Positions 1-10,149 of a DNA stretch of 64,000 nt are shown piece after piece. Location: positions 2,728,001-2,792,000 of the forward strand of contig JAUCEF010000008.1 of assembly GCA_033558025.1 (NCBI GenBank), in the 5' to 3' direction. Every line of letters begins with the position of its first letter. Within the stretch, counting starts at the first letter, position 1. A program made the translations under genes and the position numbers. This DNA is from Phytophthora sp. 'mugwort' (lineage: Eukaryota; Oomycota; Peronosporomycetes; Peronosporales; Peronosporaceae). Under the pieces are notes generated by a model that saw only the letters and a program-made list of their open reading frames with translations, did no database searches and was not told the origin of the DNA.

Positions 1-119
1 GCCAGAGTGTCCAAAGGCATCTGATGACCAGAAAGCTGGAATTCGCCGCAAGTTTCGCGCACAGCGAGCAAGCGACGGAAACAAGTGGACGGTAGCCAAG
101 CTTAAACGTCTGCGAGAGG

Positions 120-2158
120 GTTTACCTTCGAGAGAAAAGTCGGTTCGCCTGAATGGTGTGCTTTCGGTGCCTTTCTGCGCTGAAACCGGTGCCGATCGGA
201 CTGCTATCTGACGACACCACGTTGAACAACTACAACAATTGGACCCGTCGGTCATGGTCCGGTCTCTAGCGACCCCTATTGTGAACGTGACGGTGGGTGA
301 CCATGAAGTTACATGCCCGACCGCAGTTCATCTTCGTTTGCTGCTGAATACGGATGCGGGGCCCGTCGCGCTCCATGAGCCGGTAGAGTGCCTTATTATC
401 CAAGACCTTGAACCCGAATTCATTTTAGGGCGAGACGTCCTGAAGTCGCTTGGAATCGACATCGATCGACAGCTGGAACAGTTGGCGGTGCGCGACGAAG
501 ACGAGGATGATGGTGAAGTTGATTCCGAGAACGAGCTGCCCAGCTTTGACTCCCCGTGCACGGATAACGACCTTCGCAAGGCACTTGAGCGACTCATGGT
601 GATGGCTCTGGAGCATGGCTTTCCACGCAGGTTGGAGCCAAAGCTTCGGGCTATCGTGCTGAAGCACGACATCTGGAGACTCGAGTTGGGTAACGAAACA
701 CCAGCAAAGGTGGAGCCACTGAGAATCCGACTTAAGGAGGGCACCAGTGCCGTCAAGAGCAAGCCACGGCGCTACCCGCCCGCGTTGCGCGCATTTATGC
801 GTGAGTTCAACGACAAGCTGGTTGAACTCGGCTGGGTGTATGAAAACCCAAGCAGCCATTGGGCCAACCCAGTGCTGCCAGTGCTCAAGCATGGTGGAAA
901 CGCCGACGAGTACCGTCAGACCTGTGATTATCGAATCATGAACGACCTGATCGAGGCGCTCATCAGCACGATGCCACATATGGCAACTCTACTCGAGCAC
1001 ACTCGGGGTAAGAAGCACTTTGGTTTGATTGACCTACTGAAGGGTTTCTTGCAACTACCACTAGACGAACTTAGTCAGGAGCTAATGTCCTACACCACGG
1101 ACACCAAAATCTACACTCCTCGTCGTGTTCCCCAGGGATGCTGTCATGGCGCTGTGCACTTCCAGCAGACGATGGAGAAATGCTTTGATTCGCTCTTGTA
1201 CCATTTCATTGTCATTTGGATTGATGACCTGCTGTTATTCGCGGATGACATAGATACCTATGTGGCAAAGTTGGAGGAATTCTTCGATTTGGTGAGTGAT
1301 AATGGGCTCAAGCTGAGTGCCAAGAAGAGCAGCCTTTACCAGCGGCAAGTGAAGTGGTGTGGACGAATCATCACCAGTGACGGTATCACGCATGATCCTG
1401 CGCGTATCGACGTACTACGTTCAATGCCTTATCCTACGACGGTCGGCGAGCTACAGCAGTTCTTTTGCGCAGCGAACTGGATGCGTGAGTCGATTGCCGA
1501 CTATGCACGAGCTGCTGCACCTCAACCACTGAGGCTAGACGCTGCTTTGAGTAGTGGCAAGCGCACAAAGCGTGTCGCCGCTGGCATCTCCATCACGCTG
1601 ACTGACTCTGAACGTCAAGCCTACGATCAAGTGAAGGACTTGCTGGCTACTTCGGCTACCCTGGCACTACCAGACGACGCTGCCACTACTGTTGTTTGCT
1701 CAGACGCGTCAGACAGTGGGTGGTCAGTCATAGTAAACCAGGTAGCCGATTATCTCCAACGGGTTCTTGTCACTGCCCAGCAACACAAGCTGCTAACAAC
1801 GTGCCTCAGCAGCACTTTCAAAGGCTCCCAGCTAAAAAAAAAAAACTGGACTGTGATTGAGAAGGTAGCGTACCTTATCATGGTTGCATGCGAAAACCTC
1901 GACTACATCCTCATCAGAGCCCGGTCATTTCGGCTATTCTGCGATCATCGCAACTTGATTCACGTTTTCCATGCCAGCATCAAGAAACACATAAGAGGAA
2001 AGCTGCTTCGGTGGGCATTGAAGTTGATGTTCTACCGCTATGTAATTGAGCATGTTGATGGCGCTGCAAACGTCTGGGCAGACATGCTGTCCAGGTGGGC
2101 TGGGCAACCCACATACAAGGTCACGCTGAAGCGTTTCACCAGGCAACGAGTTAAATAG
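120..2158 (+). pseudogene. Gypsy pol: protease remnant, reverse transcriptase, RNase H
   Basis: The open part begins after the TGA at 209-211 and runs to 2158. The protease lies across that stop: its catalytic site reads AETGADRTAI just upstream (182-208), with Glu where the family has Asp in D-S/T-G-A. The closing retropepsin motif FILGRDVLKSLGI follows at about 420-455. The RT domain is long and nearly continuous. Its catalytic box reads FIVIWIDDLLLFADD (about 1205-1250), with Ile-Asp-Asp in place of the usual Tyr-x-Asp-Asp. RNase H is at about 1680-2110, with CSDASDSGW and NWTVIEK motifs. An A-run inside RNase H (about 1833-1844) is a likely slippage site but does not break the frame. The product would be inactive as protease. 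Confidence 0.85.
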
Positions 2159-2203
2159 AAAACTTCAACGGCCAAATCTGAAAGCGCACAGGTCCTCCGG
2201 CTT

Positions 2204-3203
2204 TTGGACGTGGAAGGTTTCGTCTGGCCATCACTGGACGAAATTCTAGCTGAGCAGCGGCAGCACCAAGCACCTCCAAGCTCGGTGCGAGGGGAAAATG
2301 GCGCACTGTTGGTTGACCAGCGCATCTGGATTCCTCAAGCAAGCTCGGACTTGATTCGTCGGCTCTGTGTGATCGCCCATTGTGGGCCCACGGCCACCGC
2401 GGTGAGCAACCAATGGTCAACCACCTGCGCCGCCTCTTCCACATCCCCGACATCCGGGGCGCAGCACGCATTCGTGGCATCCTGTCTATTGTGCCCAATG
2501 TGAAGTGTGGACGCACAATCCACCGGCCGTGGACCGAGACTATTGAGTGTATGACCGCAACGAAGTCCTTCACTGGGATTTCCTATTCATGGGCGAGTCC
2601 TTTGGTACAAACAAGTACCTGCCGGTACTCAAGGACCATGCCACGCATTTTTGCGAACTGGTGGTGCGCGATACTGCGGACAGTGCCGTCGCAAGAGCCG
2701 CCATCCTCGACTTGCACAGTCGATGTGGCGCCCCACCAGTGTGGGTAAGCGACGATGTAAGTCATTTTAAGAACGTAGTCGTGGCTGAGCTCTGCAAAAG
2801 ACTCAGGAGCCAACAGACATTTACGCTACCATATAGTCCATGGATCAACGGATCAGTGGAGCGCGTCAATCGTGATATCCTCCAAGTGCTCAGAGCAATG
2901 ATCCTAGAGTATCAAATCTCTACTAAGGACTGGGTCTACTTGGTACCCCTCGTACAATCTAGCCTCAATCATACTGCTGTACCATCGCTCGGCAACCGAG
3001 CCCCAGTGGAATTATTCACTGGCCTGCCATGTCCATCGCCATTGGCAGAATTCTATGATGCCAGTTCAAAGATACTGGTCAAGCTGCCGACTAACTCGGT
3101 AGCCATTCCCAAACACTTGGCCGCCCTATGCGACAGTTTGCGCAGTATGCATCAGCCCATAGCTGACCAGCGGCTCAAGCAACGCCTCCTTAACAAAAAC
3201 TGA
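2204..3203 (+). pseudogene. Gypsy integrase, frameshifted zinc finger and intact DDE core
   Basis: The HHCC zinc-binding part is spread over two frames. VIAHCG and ASCLLCPM lie in the frame of 2204-2503, while the GHRG-type and HLRRLF pieces are in another frame at about 2385-2430. From 2547 the catalytic core is open to 3203. It carries the three acidic positions expected of a retroviral-type integrase: Asp in HWDFLFMG, Asp in WVSDDVSHFKN, and Glu in NGSVERVNRD. The core follows RNase H directly, as in Ty3/Gypsy pol. The split zinc finger means that this copy cannot make a full integrase. Confidence 0.82.
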
Positions 3204-3206
3204 GAG

Positions 3207-3681
3207 CGAGCTGAGAACACCGTCAGCTTTGATGTGGGGGGCTACGTTTTGCGCCCACGCGTTAACGAGAAAAAAGGCAACAAGCTCCTCGTCACGTGGC
3301 AAGGACCACTCGCAGTGGTTCGCGCGGACACACTCCTTCCGGGTACGACATTTGGTCACCGGAGATGAGCTAGACGTCCACCCATCGAGGTTGAAGTTCT
3401 ATGCGGACAGTAGCCTTCACGTCACCGAGGAAATCCTCGAGTACGTGGCCTCCCACGGCATCATTTTGGCTGTCAACGAGCTAAAAAAGCATCGTTGGAA
3501 CTCGTCTATTAAAGACTATGAAATCCTAGTAAGCGGGAAAGGCTTAGAGTCTGTAGAAGACTCATGGGATCCGCTCACATCTCTAGCCAAAGAAATCAAG
3601 GTTTTACTAAACCAGTACATCCAAAAGCAGGATGCTAAGGTATGCAAGTACTGGAAGGACCACCTGTCCCAATTTCCATAA
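3207..3681 (+). pseudogene. Gypsy pol C-terminus with chromodomain
   Basis: The first part (YVLRPRVNEKKGNKLLVTW) is in one frame up to about 3320. After a frameshift the open frame continues with RVRHLVTGDELDVHPSRLKF and ends in a chromodomain at about 3440-3600, seen as YEILVSGKGLES followed by DSWDPL. One core aromatic is lost: SGKGL stands where most chromodomains have SWKGL or KWKGY. Chromodomains of chromoviruses are thought to guide integration to marked chromatin. The frame ends at TAA 3679-3681. Confidence 0.75.
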
Positions 3682-4430
3682 AAAAGCGTATCTACGCCAT
3701 AATAACATGTTTTCATCAAACAGCCTTCTACACTATGCTACCATGTAGTAATATGTTATACCTATCGCTTACACCAACTCCGGTTCAAACCCCACATTAT
3801 TGGCTCCGAAACAATTCGGCGCAGGTCAACTTCAACACGTTGAACTGGTAGCACCTGTGATATAGCAGGGGCATAGATACATGACTTGCGACAGGTCCAA
3901 TGTTGTGCATAACCGTAATTATGGATAGACGCGTCACCTGCACAAGCTGGAGCAGGTTTGGGGGGGGGGCTGTGTAGTGCAGGCATGTATCTCCAGCCGG
4001 CCCCAGCTTGGTGCAGTGGGAATCAGGCTGGTCTCTGGCGCCACAAGCATCAGCACGACGCAGCTGAGCATAACGCCATCGCTGTCGACCACGTGTTCGG
4101 CATATCGACACATTGGTTGACAGCTTTGGGCATATCGGCACTCGTGATGACACGAACCGTGTCCAACCAAACGCGCAAAGGCCCTCGAGTCTGTGGCGCC
4201 AACTAGAATAGGAGTAGAAGGATCACTTTGCTATTTACCTTCAGCAATACACTACGGCTAAACTTCCGGGAGCCTCGCCGCCTCCCCCATCGTGTCTTCA
4301 ATCTTGCAGACACTACACAGAGGAACTCCCCTGCCTTTAATTCTAGATGGCCGTTTTGCTCATGTGTAGTATGACACTATGACCTGGGCACACGCTCGCG
4401 TGCGCATCTATTTGTGCTACCAACGCACAC
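3682..4430. other. Non-coding interval with a G10 run
   Basis: No supported gene. The interval may contain old LTR or 3' flank of the Gypsy copy to its left, but no paired repeat was found. A run of ten G lies at 3960-3969. The short open frames on both strands here overlap one another and show no known motif. Confidence 0.5.
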
Positions 4431-4529
4431 GTCAATATTTTTGAAGCTGTTAGAGTGGGCGTATACCAGCCATTCAAACGTCTCTTCGAGGGTTCACTCG
4501 TGCAAAATACCCACTGACTACCGGCCCCC

Positions 4530-5215
4530 TCCCAGCGATAGATGACATCGTGGGATTGGCTAAAGTGCCGTTCGAGAAGGCGTTTGATGCGCAAAAAGCG
4601 AAAAGGCGCTTAAAAAGGCAGGTGTATTTTCTCTGTCCATCGAAAAGATGCTAGCTGGTCTGATTGGTAACATGCTTTCTACCGCTAAGACATCTCTTCG
4701 GCAGTATGCCATCGTCGTGCCCACGTTGAAAGCCTGCAACTAATCGAACGCCGGCAGCGATATCTTAAGCGAAATGCCTCGATGTGGGCGCCTTGAATGT
4801 GGTTAACGTGGCGGTTCGGTCTAACTTCACGCACAAGACCAAACGCCGCATACAAGGAACATATGTAAACGAGCGATTCTCAGGTGGTATACCCTTGACA
4901 CATGAAGAGTCGCTTTCGTCTCTGGAGAGGAAGAAGAATGCGAACGCCGACAAGTTGCTCGCCAAGACGAAATGGGCACTGGAAAAGGCTCGGGCCAAAG
5001 CAGATATGGGCCTAGCCAAAGTGCAGTAAGCCCGGAAGAAGGTGCTCGAGAAGGCGCAGTGAGAGTTACTTAATGGGGAGCAAGCCGCTGAGAAAAAGCG
5101 GGTGACGGCTGAGCGTGATAGACAGAAGAAGCAACTTCAAACGATGCGGCTATACGATAAGAAGCGGAAGACCGGAATCTTCGTTTCGATCGTAGTATAG
5201 TACACTAGGATTGCG
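4530..5215 (+). pseudogene. Lys/Ala-rich coiled-coil fragment, perhaps pogo-type transposase C-terminus
   Basis: Two open stretches in different frames (about 4530-4743 and 4784-5029) are rich in Lys, Ala, Glu and Arg, with a strong heptad-like pattern (for example SLERKKNANADKLLAKTKW). The pattern continues past stops at 5027-5029 and near 5060, ending near 5200. Basic coiled-coil tails of this kind occur at the C-terminus of pogo/Tigger-type transposases in oomycetes, but no catalytic motif is visible here. Function is not recognised. The stops mark it as decayed. Confidence 0.3.
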
Positions 5216-5311
5216 TGTGGAACAAGTGACCGGAAATACGGTTTTGCCTCAGCTAGCAACTTCACGATATCATGATTCTTGTATTAAACATAGGTGGCCG
5301 GAAGTATAGCT

Positions 5312-5356
5312 GCACGGATATGTATTGTGGTTTTCATACACAATACATATGCGTGC
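5312..5356. repeat. Near-perfect 18-bp inverted repeat (hairpin)
   Basis: GCACGGATATGTATTGTG at 5312-5329 is mirrored at 5339-5356 with one mismatch, separated by 9 nt. The arms would form a stable hairpin. It lies in non-coding DNA between two transposon remnants and may be the core of a palindromic miniature element. Confidence 0.75.
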
Positions 5357-5643
5357 GAATCTGACCCCCAAAGGTAGGTCCTTCGAAAGCGCTTAGGGTT
5401 AAATGTATGGTTGGAAGTCACTGGGGTAGTATTAACAAAGGATGCAGCAAATGTTAATCCAGTTAAAACACTGTATTTTTCTGATTATCATCCAATGACT
5501 GTCGAAAAAAACGTCTTACGGACGAGCTCCGATTTGGACTAATGGTCATCTATTGCGGGATTAAGGACCAAATGGCCAGAATTAATCGGTCATTCAGTCC
5601 TTCGTAAAAGCTACTAGCAGGTCAGCATTGTCAACGCCAATGG

Positions 5644-6110
5644 GCTACTCAAACGATATTCGGGTGGCGCGGTATTGTATTGCAATACGTATACAAATTT
5701 GACATAGCTGTTGTCGCTGAGGTGCTTGGCGTTTCAGCACGAAGTCTGCGCGGATGGTAGCGCCTCCTCAAGATTTCAGGGAATATTGACAACCAAGTCC
5801 GGACGATCATCAAAGTGGCTACCTGAAGTGCAACATTGCGTTCGTGAATATGTGTATCGGCACCCGTGTTTGTACTTTCGAGAGCTCCGGCAGGCACTGT
5901 AAAAGAAGTTTTCGACACGCTATTGCTGCTCCGACTTGGCAATTTGTCGCGCCAGATTTGGGACTTTCGCGAAACGTTCCGACAAAACGTGCTCGTGAGA
6001 GTATCCCGAAGGAGCGACTAGAGTACGTCAACCGACTATTGCTTTTTTACAGCGGCCTGATCAACTCGTGTTTGTCGACGAAATGTCGAAAGACGGAAGT
6101 AATGTAAAAA
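5644..6110 (+). pseudogene. Mariner-like transposase, N-terminal half
   Basis: Read across frames, this stretch shows the helix-turn-helix part of a mariner/IS630-superfamily transposase: GYSND near the start, then AVVAEVLGVSARSLRGW at about 5705-5758. It continues with REYVYRHPCLYFRELRQAL (about 5840-5900), LGLSRNVPTKRARESIPKE, and finally QLVFVDEMSKDGSNV at about 6060-6105. The first catalytic Asp of the DDE/D triad is in FVDEMSKDG. Several stops and frameshifts are present. The similarity stops at about 6110, where a pogo-like element begins, and the remaining half resumes at about 7769. Confidence 0.72.
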
Positions 6111-6115
6111 TTGCT

Positions 6116-6138
6116 CGGATAACGCCAATTAGTGCACC
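6116..6138 (+). repeat. Left terminal inverted repeat of pogo-like element
   Basis: CGGATAACGCCAATTAGTGC followed by ACC. Its reverse complement is found at 7631-7653 with one difference (A/G at the sixth base). Confidence 0.8.
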
Positions 6139-6249
6139 AAATACTATTGAATATAATACTACCGAAATAATGCATTGCTACAAATCGGAGTAGATGTACT
6201 ACCAAGCTGAGACCTCCGAGTCCCATGTCGCGAACTCGTTCAGGTTCTT

Positions 6250-7190
6250 AAGCAAGTCTTCGGCGACGTCTTTACATTCGGAATTCCCATCGCAAGACTG
6301 CCGCTTGCGGCAAAACAGTTCGGCGTAGACATCATGACGACTGATATGCAAATGATCGTGCAATGGAGAAATCCTGTCACTGCCACATAACGGCTCCCAA
6401 CATCGTCTGGTTTACACCTAATCGACAATATATGCACGGGTGGCTGCGTCCGGTAGCCGCCCCTCGTGTACAGCACACGGTCGGATGACTTCCATTTGTC
6501 GGCAGTTTTTCATTGGACTTGTATAAATCGAAGTCCCCAGCCCGCGCATTGGCGTTAGATAACCTGAGGTAACGAACTTCTGCACCTTCTTCTTTGCGAA
6601 TTGCGCCTTCACAACCAAGGAAATGTGCGCACGCATCGAATCCCATACAACCGATTTGCCAGGTGTTGACGCGTCGAGAACAGGTGGAAAACGAGATCGA
6701 GCCACTTGATTATAAGCTGTGAGCCAACCCAGGCTCACTTTTGGTATATCCGTATGCGTTACCAACCCATCATCTTAACGAGCGCCTTTCCAAAACGACC
6801 AGCGGAGGCAGCTTGAGACCGGACGTCGACACAGCAAGAACAGCCATAACACGCATCGACGCAAAGCCCGTTGCCTTCAGCACAACGTGGCGTGCGCCCG
6901 TGGCATCGATTGTCTGACGGTTGCGAACACAGCGGTTTCGTCCATTAGGATAGTGTGCCAAGTTTAACGTGTCAATTCGAGGCGATAAAAACACTATGTA
7001 GCGCATGGCCCGGTCCGTTAGCACATCGTCAATGGGGAATGTCAAGTTTATCGTAGGGTTAGGTTTTAGCGGCGCATGAATCCGTCGACCCACTTGTTCG
7101 ATCCGACGACGCTGTCTCTCGCAGTTCAGATTGGGCAAGTTGCTGGCCCAATTCGACTATCAGAGCTCTCGAGATTTTATTTATCTGGGC
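6250..7190 (-). pseudogene. Pogo/Tigger-type DDE transposase remnant
   Basis: On the minus strand, 7138-6770 encodes the middle of a pogo-type transposase. The diagnostic stretch is TGARHVVLKATGFASMRV followed by LAVSTSGLKLPPLVV. After a stop and frame change, 6765-6418 continues with GKSVVWDSMRAHISLVVKAQ, in which the family's second catalytic Asp is present (VWDSMRAH), and then a degenerate version of the LTSYLQPCD-type motif. The end of similarity is near 6250. Stops and frameshifts make this copy non-functional. Confidence 0.65.
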
Positions 7191-7630
7191 CCGAAGGAAA
7201 GGACGTGATCGAAGACCAGGCCCTCTACCTCAGCTAACCGAGGTTTCGCGACAGTACCCTTCAGGCGGAGCTTGGAGACAGAGGCGTTCTTAATCGATTC
7301 CTTATGTTTTCATTAATAATAAACCTGGGCCGGAGATATTTTCCACCCGCGGTCATTTTGGAAGAAGACAGCGGCTTTACCCGGATCTCGGCATTGATTT
7401 CGATCCAGGTGACGACTTCCTTTTTTCGGCCACGGTTTTTTCGAGGCGAAATGCAGGCATGCCTATCTTATTTTGGTGAATGCTTGGTTTAGAAGGGGGA
7501 TTGAGAAGTATGAGGACCTCGCTCGTGAGCCAGACGCTCGTCGTGGGGTAATATTACGAGCAGTTGCAATAGGTTTTGTATACTCGACAAAAATCTATCA
7601 GATTTGAGAGGAGGTATTTTATTCGGACAC

Positions 7631-7653
7631 GGTGCACTAATTGGCGTCATCCG
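7631..7653 (-). repeat. Right terminal inverted repeat of pogo-like element
   Basis: Reverse complement of 6116-6138 with one mismatch. The sequence outside it (7654-7747) leads into the C-terminal half of the interrupted mariner-like transposase. Confidence 0.8.
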
Positions 7654-7747
7654 TTACTATAGTATCGTAAGTTGTAGGTCCTCGCTACAGAAGCACGCGT
7701 GATCGTCACACGGAACGCTTGCCGTCGTGTAAAAAAAAATATCATTT

Positions 7748-8190
7748 TCGCGAGGAAAGCGAGTATCAATGTTTGCTGCATTTGACGTTCAAGGGTTTTT
7801 CACGTGGGTACAACTGATGGTAGCTTTACAAGACAAGTACTCTACGAAACGTTTAAGTCTAAAGAATTCTACGGTACTCGAACCCGTGCCCGTTACCAAG
7901 ATCAATTGTCATTTTGGACAACGCAAAATTTCACATGTACCGATAATTTCAAGACCTTATTCACGGTACTGGTGCGATACTGGTTTTTTACTTCCATTTA
8001 CTGGACTTGAATCCGATCGGCATTGGGTTTTCGCTATTGAAGCGGTGAATCCAGCCCCACGCCAATATGGCATTTCGTGAAAATCCGTTGGAAGTCTTTG
8101 TTGTTGCAAAGCACTTTTGTATTCGGCAAGAGGAGGAAGCTGGTGGTAATTTGTACGGGAACTGCGGCAACAAAGCAAATAAACTTATAC
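7748..8190 (+). pseudogene. Mariner-like transposase, C-terminal half
   Basis: AAFDVQGFFTWV at about 7774-7810 matches the stretch that normally follows the first catalytic region of this family. Downstream, in shifting frames, are the degenerate DNAKIH-type and PPYSPDLNPIE-type regions (about 7910-8020), then FRENPLEV (about 8073-8096) and a tail with REEEAGGNLYGNCG (about 8125-8165). It is in the same strand and order as the N-terminal half at 5644-6110. The gap between the halves is about 1.6 kb, occupied by the pogo-like element. Confidence 0.65.
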
Positions 8191-8206
8191 ATGACATTCA
8201 ATGAAA

Positions 8207-8655
8207 TCAATATATTCTATGCTGTTCGAATGCCCCAACGTTTTCCAAGTCATAGGTGCATAAATTCCACAGGATCGCGAAACGGAGGTCGAAGACTGTA
8301 CGCCAGTAAGTCGAGCACATTTCGCAGACCCCCAATCTGAACCCGATCTGAAAGCACAGTGCTTTTATCATGATCCTGACCAACCCTAAATTTGATTCGA
8401 CATTTTTTTCATTAGCCTGCATCTCCTGAGAAATGTGGGGCTGCCGAAGTTTTGCATTGTCAGGGACTTGTATCGGGGCATCCGCGGTAAAGAGGGCGTG
8501 CATCGTTGCCATAACAACTGCGATGCTAAACCACTTTGGGTATTGTGCTCAGCCAGCAATTCGCGGGGCTTGTTCCTGAATCCGGTTCTCACCCGCTCTT
8601 CGAATGGAGTCGCACGAGGACCATCTGCTATAGGGACGTACACAAGTAGCTTCAC
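8207..8655 (-). pseudogene. Possible IS630/mariner-like transposase fragment
   Basis: On the minus strand a frame contains PDNAKLRQPHISQEMQ, resembling the QDNAxPH-type motif that carries the second catalytic Asp in IS630/Tc1/mariner transposases. A frame upstream contains RNKPREL, similar to the SKNRPKG motif of the same proteins. Downstream, VFDLRF is a weak match to the family's NVLDLGF. The pieces are short and in several frames, so this is tentative. Direction is opposite to the mariner-like halves to the left. Confidence 0.38.
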
Positions 8656-8767
8656 ACAACAAAGTCAGATTGTCCGTGCAGTCGAAGTCGATTTAAGTCC
8701 GAGGCTCTTGAGATTCGGTCGTTGTCATTTTCCTCATTCCTCTCCAGAAATTTACTTTTTTTTTCTT

Positions 8768-8789
8768 GGGGGGGGGGGGGGGGGGGGGG
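8768..8789 (+). repeat. G22 homopolymer
   Basis: Twenty-two consecutive G, preceded by a T-rich stretch. It is the longest of six G/C runs of at least nine bases in the window. Such a run could form a G-quadruplex or mark replication slippage; it may also mark uncertain assembly. Confidence 0.9.
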
Positions 8790-10149
8790 TAGCGGGCAAA
8801 TTAAATCTCAGCTTGAGTCTTGAGAAGCCGAAAATACCGACCAGCTTCGAAAGGAAACCCAATGGGGTCGGTCTTGTTGCGGCGCGACGTGAGCGGTTCG
8901 CCATTCTTGTCTATAAGTCGGCAAGTCATAATTGTTAAAAGCGGTAACGACATGACAAGTCCAAAAGTGAGCTTTGTTGTACTTTTCCCCAACGCAGGAG
9001 AAACGTTGCGGGAGAGCTATTAAAATATCAGGAGATAATGTGGCCAAGGGAGGGATTTTTGTCAAATAAAGTAGGGGCCTTAGCCAATCGAGAAATTTTG
9101 TGCCAAGGGATGATCCCATTTGCTACCCGCCGGACATTGATTGGCCAGGACCTCCAGGTAGTGAAATTATTCCCAGAAAATCCTGTCCCTACTGTTCCAC
9201 ATAAAACTCACCTCATAAGAGGGAGATATCGCGTACCCAAACGCTTGAATATGTATCGGAACCGGCGAAGGACTTGCACACGACACTTACCTTAAGCCTC
9301 GAGCTCCCTATAGGCACGGGAATTGATCCCGCTGCCTATTAGCTGTCCGACTAAGCAGGCGCACATAAACCAGTCGCCCAGTTTGCATACTAAACAACCC
9401 AGTCCAGATGTGGGTATCCCTGTAGACTCTTAAAATATTTTTCATATTACGAATATTATGAATGTCGGTACTGGAAGCAATACTGTGCATCAGAATCAGT
9501 ATACTTCGACAAATATCATTATAATTCTCCACGTAGAAAATAAAGACGACAGGTTTATCAGTCTCTTACTGACGACTCGTGTTGCATTGGTGCCGTGATG
9601 CAAAAGGATATTCAGAAGGGGTGCATCACATGAACTGTAAGGAAATCGACATAATATAAAGCCAACAAAATTGTGGCCTTATGTTCTGTTCTAAGTAAGC
9701 TTGAAAAATCCCTGAACACTTTGGATAAACTAGCCAGCATGTTCTCGAGGCATCCTTGAGCTTATGTTTCGTGCCACCCATTTGCAGGTGTGCTCTATTT
9801 AGTCCGTACCAGAGGTCGGAATTAATATGGCAATACAGTAATAAATTGGGATTTCCAATAAAAATATGTATTCTTTGATCTGGCCGACCATAATATAATA
9901 TTGTATTGGGCCATTATTGGCAACAAATACGGCAAAAGTAAACCTGACAGCAATAGCTTACGTGTGCCCTCCTTTAAGCTCTACCACACGATGGTATCAT
10001 TTGCTAGAGCCGATGATATCAGCAGTGAAGTATTCCACACCACCTCCACGTCACTAACGATCCGTTGGCTGGCAGTGCATCGATCCAGGGGTGATTTGGC
10101 AAGGCCCACAAGCATTTGAAACTCACAACTTCATCCTCCGAGAACTACA
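8790..10149. other. Non-coding, AT-rich, no supported gene
   Basis: Open frames of 60 to 100 codons occur on both strands but overlap each other and show no recognisable domain. Composition becomes AT-rich toward 9550-9910. It probably consists of old transposon flanks, including the non-coding ends of the hAT remnant that begins at about 10150. Confidence 0.45.

Larger units (their letters stand above)
1..3681 (+). mobile_element. Decayed Ty3/Gypsy chromovirus, left end outside the window
   Basis: In order along the plus strand there are a retropepsin remnant, reverse transcriptase, RNase H, integrase zinc finger and core, and a C-terminal chromodomain. That order defines a Ty3/Gypsy chromovirus. 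The reading frame is broken several times: a TGA at 209-211, frameshifts near 2400-2550, and one near 3320. The copy is therefore defective. No LTR was recognised on either side; the left one would lie outside the window. The next 750 bases to the right hold no clear match to a second LTR. Confidence 0.88.
6116..7653 (-). mobile_element. Pogo-like DNA transposon nested in the mariner-like element
   Basis: The element is delimited by 23-bp inverted repeats at 6116-6138 and 7631-7653 that differ at one base. A pogo/Tigger-type transposase remnant lies between them on the minus strand. Flanks contain TA dinucleotides, as expected for this superfamily, but the exact target duplication could not be fixed. 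Total length is about 1.5 kb. It splits a mariner-like transposase whose two halves lie immediately outside. Confidence 0.72.

Noticed and set aside
4191..4210. TGGCGCCAACTAG as a retroelement primer-binding site
   Set aside because: It starts with TGG and looks tRNA-complementary, but no LTR ends just before it and no gag follows.
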